A DNA stretch of 64,000 bases from Galbitalea sp. SE-J8. GTDB taxonomy: Bacteria; Actinomycetota; Actinomycetes; Actinomycetales; Microbacteriaceae. The position numbers were made by a program, and so were the translations under genes. Under the pieces are notes generated by a model. The model was not told the origin of the DNA. It did not search any database and saw nothing but the letters and a program-made list of their open reading frames with translations. Position 1 is the first letter of the stretch. Every line of letters begins with the position of its first letter. The DNA lies in the NCBI RefSeq assembly GCF_030345695.1, contig NZ_JAUASV010000003.1:124001-188000 (forward strand), read 5' to 3'. Below, piece by piece: positions 59,528-64,000 of the stretch.

Positions 59528-62271
59528 CACGACAGGCGGGAGCTCTGGGCGAGGCGCCAGAGGCGGTCGCGGGACATCGGCAGGGCGGTCGGGCGGACGC
59601 CGAGGGCATCCCGGATCGCGTTCGCGAGCGCCGGCGCGACCGGGTTGTACGGCGCCTCGCTCATCGACTTAGCGCCGAGCGGGCCGAGCTCGTCGTGGGT
59701 GTCGGCGAACAGCACCTCGGTGCGCGGTACGTCCGTGATCTTCGGCAGCCGGTAGTTGCGGAACGTGCCGTTCGTCACGACGCCGTTCTCGACGATCACC
59801 TCCTCGAACAGCGCGGTGCCGATCGCCTGGGCGGAGCCGCCCTCGATCTGCCCGCGCAGCTGCTCGGGGTTGAGCACGGTGCCGGCGTCGGCCGCCTGCA
59901 CCGAGTGCAGGATGCGCACCTCTCCCGTGCCCGGGTTCACGGCGACCCGGAAGCCGTGCACGTTGAACGCGACCGAGCGCGGCGTGCCGTCGTGGCTCGC
60001 GGACGCGCTCACGCCGGCGTGCTGCTCGGCGGGCAGCGCGTCGAGCTTCGCGCGCAGGTCGAGGCACGCCGCGTACAGCGCGCGCCCGGCGACGACGACC
60101 CCCGCGGAGGCGAACGCTCCCGTGTCGTAGCGCGCGCCATCCGTGTCGGACTGCACGATCCGGATGCGGCCGGGCGTCGTCCGCAGCGCGGTCGCGGCGA
60201 GCTGCGTGTGCACCGTCGTCGTGCCGTTGCCGAACTCGGCGGTGCCCACCCGGATCTCGTACGCGTCGTCGCCGAGCGCGGTGACATCCGCGGTCGCGAT
60301 GTGCCCGCGGGGCGGCAGCGTCGCGATCATCGCGAGCGCCATGCCCTCGCCGATCCGCCACCCGCCGTCGCCCGGCGAGCCCTCTTCACCGGTCGAGCCC
60401 TCTTCGCTTGGCGAGCCGCCGCCGGTCGAGCCCCGGTCGCCGGGCGAGCGTGCCGAGACCGCGGGACGTGCGGGTCCCGGCCGGCTCGACCAGCGGTGCT
60501 GATCGCGCGAGTCCGCGAGCGAGCGCTCGACGAGGTCGAGGCACTGGTCGAGGCCGTACGACCCGTAGATCAGGTCGTTCTCCTCGTGCGGGTCGGTGAC
60601 GATCATCGGATCGCCCGGGACGACGACGTTGCGTCGCCGCAGCTCGAACGGGTCGATGCCGAGCCGCAGCGCGAGCTCGTCCATCGCGCCCTCGATCGCG
60701 AAGATCACCTGGCCGAGCCCGTAGCCGCGGAAGGCGCCCGACGGCGGGTTGTTCGTGTAGACGCTCTCGGCGTCGACGCGCTTGTTCGGGCACCGGTACA
60801 CCGAGATGCTCTCGCTCACCGAGTGGTACATGACGCCGATGCCGTGGTTGCCGTAGGCGCCCGTGTCCATCAGCTGGTCGATGTGCATCGCGGTGAGCGC
60901 GCCGTCCGCGGTCGCGCCGAGCGTCACGCGCACCCGCATCGGGTGCCGAACGGATGCGCGCACGAACTCGTCCTCGCGGCTGAACTCGTACTGCACGGCG
61001 CGTCCCGTGGCGAGCACCGCGAGCGTCACGAGGTCCTCGGTGAAGATCTCCTGCTTGCCGCCGAAGCCGCCGCCGACACGCTTCGTGAACACGCGCACCC
61101 GCTCGGGGTCGAGGTCGAAGATGTGCGCGATCTCGTCGCGCACGAGGTACGGCACCTGTGAGCTCGTGCGGAGCACGAGGCGGCCGTCGTCGTCGAGCCA
61201 ACCGCGCGTCGCGTGCGTCTCGAGGGCGGCGTGGCTCACGCGGGAGGTCGTCCACTCGCCCTCGACCACCGCATCCGCCGCCGCGAGTCCGGCCGCGAGG
61301 TCGCCCGCCTCGCCGTGCAGCTCGGCGAGCACGTTGCGCTGCGCCTCGGCGATGCGGTTGTTCAGGCTCTTCTCGCCGTGCACGAGCGGTGCGCGCCCGG
61401 TGCGCGCCTCGTCCGGGTCGAAGACCGCGTCGAGCACCTCGTAGTCGACGCGGATGAGCGCGGTCGCCTCGGTCGCGAGCCGCGCGCTCTCGGCGACGAC
61501 GGCCGCGACCCGCTGCCCGCGGAACCGCACGACGTCGTCGAGCACGAGGGTGTCGTCGGGGTCGTCGGTGCGGTGCTCGTGCCGCGCGGTCGAATAGAGC
61601 GTCGCGGGGGAGTCCTCGTGCGTGAGCACCGCGACGACGCCCGGCAGGGCGAGCGCGGCGCTCGCGTCGATGGAGCGGATGCGCGCGTGCGCGTGCGGGG
61701 ACGGCAGCACCGCGAGGTGCAGCAGTCCGGTCGCCGGACGCGGGGTGTCGAGCGTGTACTCCTCGCTCCCCGTGACGACGCGCATCGCGGCGGGCGGTCG
61801 CACGGCATCCCCGGCGCCGCCGTCGGCTGTGACGTTCGCGACGCCCTCGATCGCGTCGCGGATGCTGCGGTAGCCCGTGCACCGGCACAGGCTGCCCTTG
61901 AGGTGGCGCTCGAGCTCGGCGGGGTCGGCGCGCACCTCCTCGGACAGCGTCGAGACGGTGACGACGTGACCGGGCGTGCAGAACCCGCACTGGAAGCCCG
62001 CGGCATCCGCGAACGCCTGCTGCACCGGATGCGGCGCCTCGACCGTGCCGAGACCGGCGGCCGTCGTCACGGTGCGTCCGTCGACGCGGTGCGCCGGGTA
62101 GATGCACGAGTGCACGGGCTCGCCGTCGACGATGACGCTGCACGCGCCGCAGTCGCCCGCGTCGCAGCCCTTCTTGACGCTGAACACGTCGTGCTCGCGC
62201 AGCAGGGTGCGCAGCACCTGGCCGGGCTTCGGATCGACCTCGAGCTCGTGGCCGTCGACGGTGATCCTCAC
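59527..62271 (-). CDS. xdhA: Xanthine dehydrogenase, fused [2Fe-2S] and molybdopterin subunit
   Basis: 914 residues from GTG 62271, 4-bp overlap with the FAD subunit gene; the longer open frame continues out of frame of that gene and is not used. N-terminal 160 residues are the iron-sulfur domain: KKGCDAGDCGACSVIVDGEPVHSC and QCGFCTPG...CRCTGY. Then the large Mo-binding domain, with RHEHRTDDPDD, FTKRVGGGFGGKQEIF, and GAKSMSEAPYNPVAPALANAI holding the catalytic Glu. It oxidises hypoxanthine/xanthine to urate. Residues about 591-635 (SARSPGDRGSTGGGSPSEEG and around) are low complexity and look derived from a dispersed repeat. Confidence 0.92.
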   Translation of the reverse strand: MRITVDGHELEVDPKPGQVLRTLLREHDVFSVKKGCDAGDCGACSVIVDGEPVHSCIYPAHRVDGRTVTTAAGLGTVEAPHPVQQAFADAAGFQCGFCTPGHVVTVSTLSEEVRADPAELERHLKGSLCRCTGYRSIRDAIEGVANVTADGGAGDAVRPPAAMRVVTGSEEYTLDTPRPATGLLHLAVLPSPHAHARIRSIDASAALALPGVVAVLTHEDSPATLYSTARHEHRTDDPDDTLVLDDVVRFRGQRVAAVVAESARLATEATALIRVDYEVLDAVFDPDEARTGRAPLVHGEKSLNNRIAEAQRNVLAELHGEAGDLAAGLAAADAVVEGEWTTSRVSHAALETHATRGWLDDDGRLVLRTSSQVPYLVRDEIAHIFDLDPERVRVFTKRVGGGFGGKQEIFTEDLVTLAVLATGRAVQYEFSREDEFVRASVRHPMRVRVTLGATADGALTAMHIDQLMDTGAYGNHGIGVMYHSVSESISVYRCPNKRVDAESVYTNNPPSGAFRGYGLGQVIFAIEGAMDELALRLGIDPFELRRRNVVVPGDPMIVTDPHEENDLIYGSYGLDQCLDLVERSLADSRDQHRWSSRPGPARPAVSARSPGDRGSTGGGSPSEEGSTGEEGSPGDGGWRIGEGMALAMIATLPPRGHIATADVTALGDDAYEIRVGTAEFGNGTTTVHTQLAATALRTTPGRIRIVQSDTDGARYDTGAFASAGVVVAGRALYAACLDLRAKLDALPAEQHAGVSASASHDGTPRSVAFNVHGFRVAVNPGTGEVRILHSVQAADAGTVLNPEQLRGQIEGGSAQAIGTALFEEVIVENGVVTNGTFRNYRLPKITDVPRTEVLFADTHDELGPLGAKSMSEAPYNPVAPALANAIRDALGVRPTALPMSRDRLWRLAQSSRLS
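60365..60500. repeat. Low-complexity, repeat-derived segment inside xdhA
   Basis: Imperfect units around GTCGAGCC[C]TCTTC..., then a CCGGCTCGACCAGCGG tail like the end of the dispersed repeat. Read in frame it gives the Gly/Ser/Glu-rich insert in the Mo-binding domain, at a place where relatives have a loop. Confidence 0.65.
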
Positions 62272-63110
62272 GAGCCGGCCCCCAGCTCGTCGCGCAGCTC
62301 GACCGCGAAGCGACGGGTCATCGCCTCCCGCCAGTCGGCGGCGCCGTGAGCGTCGGAGTACCAGTCGTCGACGCCGTCGAGCGCCGCGGTGAGCTCCGCG
62401 TCGCCCGGCACGCCGGGCCAGCGGAACACCCACGGCCGCGCGGTCGCCGCCGTCACGGACAGCACGAACTCGCTCTCGTCTCCTGAGCTCGCTCCGCTGC
62501 TCCCTGAGCCCGTCGATGGGCCCAGGCGCGCGATCGACACCGCCCCCGACCGGCCGAGGTCCGACAGCGCGATCTTGCGGAACGCGGTGCGCCCGTCGAG
62601 CGCGGCCCGAGGAAAACGGATGCTGCGCAGCACCTCGTCGGGCGCGAGGTCGAGATCGCGCGGCCCGCGCACGAAGTCCGCGGCGAGCACCGTGCGGTCG
62701 CCGTCGGCGCCCCACAGCAGCAGCTCCGCGTCGAGCGCCGTCGTCAGGGAGACCATCGCGCTCGCCGGCACGCCGAAGCACAGGTTGCCGCCGATCGTGC
62801 CGACGTTCCAGACCTTGAAGCTCGCGAGCAGCGCCTCCACGGCCTGACCGAACAGCGGCGCGGCGGCCCACTCCCGCGATCGCAGACCGTGCACGGTCGC
62901 GAGCCGGCAGGTCGCGGCGAGGGTGAGTGCGGCATCCGTCTCCTCGACCTCGGGCCAGCCGAGGCTCGTCAGGTCGACGATCGTGTCGAAGCCCGACTGC
63001 GGCTCGGAGTACAGCCAGGTGCCCCCGCCGATCACCCGGTCGCCGGACGCGAGGGCGATCTCCGCGCGGTCGCGCGGGGTGCGGATCGTGGTGACTCCGA
63101 CGAGGTCCAT
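62268..63110 (-). CDS. xdhB: Xanthine dehydrogenase FAD-binding subunit
   Basis: 280 residues from ATG 63110. FAD_binding_5 domain: IRTPRDRAEIALASGDRVIGGGTWLYSEPQSGFDTIVDLTSL, then VWNVGTIGGNLCFGVPASAMV (the GTIGGN motif). CO_deh_flav_C domain in the second half: FRKIALSDLGRSGAVSIARL. A GPSTGSGSSGASSGDESEF insert (about residues 196-210) is encoded by a CCTGAGC...GCCCGTCGATGGGCCC repeat. First gene of the xdh pair; its stop overlaps the GTG of xdhA. Confidence 0.9.
   Translation of the reverse strand: MDLVGVTTIRTPRDRAEIALASGDRVIGGGTWLYSEPQSGFDTIVDLTSLGWPEVEETDAALTLAATCRLATVHGLRSREWAAAPLFGQAVEALLASFKVWNVGTIGGNLCFGVPASAMVSLTTALDAELLLWGADGDRTVLAADFVRGPRDLDLAPDEVLRSIRFPRAALDGRTAFRKIALSDLGRSGAVSIARLGPSTGSGSSGASSGDESEFVLSVTAATARPWVFRWPGVPGDAELTAALDGVDDWYSDAHGAADWREAMTRRFAVELRDELGAGS
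62482..62522. repeat. CTGAGC/GTCGA short repeat inside xdhB, in frame
   Basis: CCTGAGCTCGCTCCGCTGCT then CCCTGAGCCCGTCGATGGGC: a composite related to the CTTCGACAGGCTCAG repeat, placed within the FAD-subunit gene, where it codes for the Ser/Gly-rich insert. Confidence 0.65.
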
Positions 63111-63179
63111 GCATCCAGAGTGAACCGCACGGATGTGTCGTGCGCGTAACGCGCAGCAGAGCCCTCATACCGTTCAATC

Positions 63180-63560
63180 GTGGAAATCGAGCGTTCGATC
63201 GATGGCAGCATCCTGCCTACGGTGACCTGGCCGAAATTCGTCGTTCGCTTCTGGGCGCACGCAGGAAGGGCTCAATGGTCGCCGCAGCCGACTGCATGGA
63301 ACTCCGATGTATTCGACGTGCGCGACGCTCGCGACCTTGCGGAGGTTGCGGCCTGGGCCGCCGCTGACGGGACGCTGTACGAGATCTTCGTCGAAAGCGG
63401 CGGGAGTTCTGGGGCCGACGAGACGGAATGGTGTCGACTGAGCGGATTCGACCCCACCCTTCCCCTCAACGCCCGTGTCTCTGACTTCGTGTCGGACGCC
63501 GACAGAGTGGCCCAGGTGCTTCAAGCGCGAGCGCGATCCGGATATTCGCATCCGGAGTAG
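63180..63560 (+). CDS. Hypothetical protein, 126 aa
   Basis: GTG 63180; the ribosome site is weak. No family recognised. The segment FVVRFWAHAGRAQWSPQPTAWNSDVFDVRDARDLAEVAAWAAADGTLYEIFVES and a Trp/Arg-rich body suggest a small soluble protein. Codon choice (more A/T at third positions) is less typical than that of its neighbours, which may mean transfer. The 69-bp gap upstream is divergent with xdhB. Confidence 0.55.
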   Translation: MEIERSIDGSILPTVTWPKFVVRFWAHAGRAQWSPQPTAWNSDVFDVRDARDLAEVAAWAAADGTLYEIFVESGGSSGADETEWCRLSGFDPTLPLNARVSDFVSDADRVAQVLQARARSGYSHPE

Positions 63561-63690
63561 AAGGTGTCGCGGCTGTGACGAGCGCCGAAACCGGCGGCTT
63601 CAGACCCCAGCTACATAGTCAGTGACCGAGAGCCTCTTACGGTTGCCACGCTGACTCGCGGTGCTCGCGGCTCCTCGACCAGGGCGGAGG
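63561..63690. other. Gap with repeat remnant
   Basis: 130 bp with no gene. Near the right end, GGCTCCTCGACCAGGGCGG (63668-63686) is a clear partial copy of the dispersed repeat, next to the stop of the last gene. Confidence 0.7.
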
Positions 63691-64000
63691 TCAGGGCAGC
63701 AGCAGCTCGAGACCGAGCCAGGCGGCGAGCGCCGCGATCTGCGCGTCGACGCGGGCGCGCCGGGCGTCGTCGAACGGCGCGTCCTCGTGCACGGCGTTCA
63801 CGGTGAGGGTGCCCCGCCGGCGGTCGGCCGCCGCGTCGAGCTTGCCCACGAGGCGGTCGCCGTCGAGGATCGGCAGCGCGAAATAGCCCCAGCGGCGCTT
63901 CGCGGCCGGCTTGTACATCTCGAGCGCGTAGTCGAAGTCGAACAGCCGCAGCATCCGTTCGCGGTCGGAGCAGAACGCGTCGAGCGGGCTGAGCAGCACG
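63691..64000 (-). CDS. YcaQ/AlkZ-like DNA glycosylase, C-terminal part (cut by window edge)
   Basis: Visible 103 residues of the C-terminus; the start lies outside. LLSPLDAFCSDRERMLRLFDFDYALEMYKPAAKRRWGYFALPILDGDRLVGKLDAAADRRRGTL matches the conserved C-terminal domain of winged-helix DNA-binding glycosylases of the YcaQ/AlkZ family (HTH_42), which unhook interstrand crosslinks and alkylated bases. Its extent cannot be judged. Confidence 0.85.
   Translation of the reverse strand, partial: VLLSPLDAFCSDRERMLRLFDFDYALEMYKPAAKRRWGYFALPILDGDRLVGKLDAAADRRRGTLTVNAVHEDAPFDDARRARVDAQIAALAAWLGLELLLP

Noticed and set aside
59527-63177. Single 1216-residue xanthine dehydrogenase frame
   Set aside because: Upstream of 62271 this frame is the antisense or off-frame reading of the FAD-subunit gene; the GTGA overlap marks the true start.

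Overview
The window is about 72% GC, densely coded, and uses GTG starts and 4-bp stop/start overlaps freely. The word GGATGCC/GCATCCG is very frequent, and the gene families match the actinobacterial family Microbacteriaceae (order Micrococcales). The family placement is an inference from these traits. No rRNA or tRNA genes, insertion sequences or complete prophage were seen. Most of the window is chromosomal core and accessory metabolism.

Layout. 0-3.3 kb: the end of a GH15-like glucosidase coupled to a GH31 glycosidase, then a GIY-YIG-like protein. 3.3-9.3 kb: TetR regulator with divergent tautomerase, a DUF4349 lipoprotein, a small stress-like protein, aldo/keto reductase, hydrolase, FMN reductase and peroxiredoxin. 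9.4-14.5 kb: an MFS transporter, then ribonucleotide reductase (nrdA, a 39-codon tail ORF, nrdB) behind two NrdR boxes; NrdB carries the class Ic (Chlamydia-type) residues. 14.5-18.2 kb: a cation/proton antiporter, a second aldo/keto reductase and two convergent PIN toxin-antitoxin pairs. 18.3-22.4 kb: hrpA, with repeat-derived insertions. 22.9-26.1 kb: an HTH regulator with prpD and prpC. 26.2-30.4 kb: a LacI-operator-controlled secreted multidomain hydrolase. 30.6-36.9 kb: metallo-hydrolase, DUF3060 lipoprotein, CoA-binding protein with MetY, and protein mannosyltransferase divergent from rsmI. 36.9-40.5 kb: a broken lipoprotein, a tiny ORF with a strong promoter, and an adaptor/ATPase/permease ABC exporter. 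40.7-42.8 kb: a 36-repeat type I-E CRISPR array with no cas genes in the window. 42.9-44.6 kb: a methylenetetrahydrofolate-reductase-like protein and a methyltransferase.

45-63 kb is a nucleobase/N-heterocycle catabolic region. It holds a PNPOx-like protein, creatininase-family amidohydrolase, FAD oxidase, an NMT1-like ABC importer, a cytosine-deaminase-like amidohydrolase, a cupin-type XRE regulator, a PDR-type ferredoxin reductase, two guanine/8-oxoguanine-deaminase-like amidohydrolases (one lacking metal ligands), XdhC, a nucleoside deaminase and a two-gene xanthine dehydrogenase. Together these could import a purine- or pyrimidine-like compound, deaminate it and oxidise the product. The window ends in a YcaQ-like gene.

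A dispersed repeat family runs through the whole window. Its ends read GGTCTCGAGACGCG and GCGCTCCTCGACCAGCGG around a short palindromic middle. It fills most long intergenic gaps, supplies stop codons to some genes, and is translated in frame inside hrpA and probably inside the xanthine dehydrogenase and mannosyltransferase genes. This repeat, the split NrdA redox tail with a class Ic NrdB, and the CRISPR array with re-acquired spacers are the most interesting things here.
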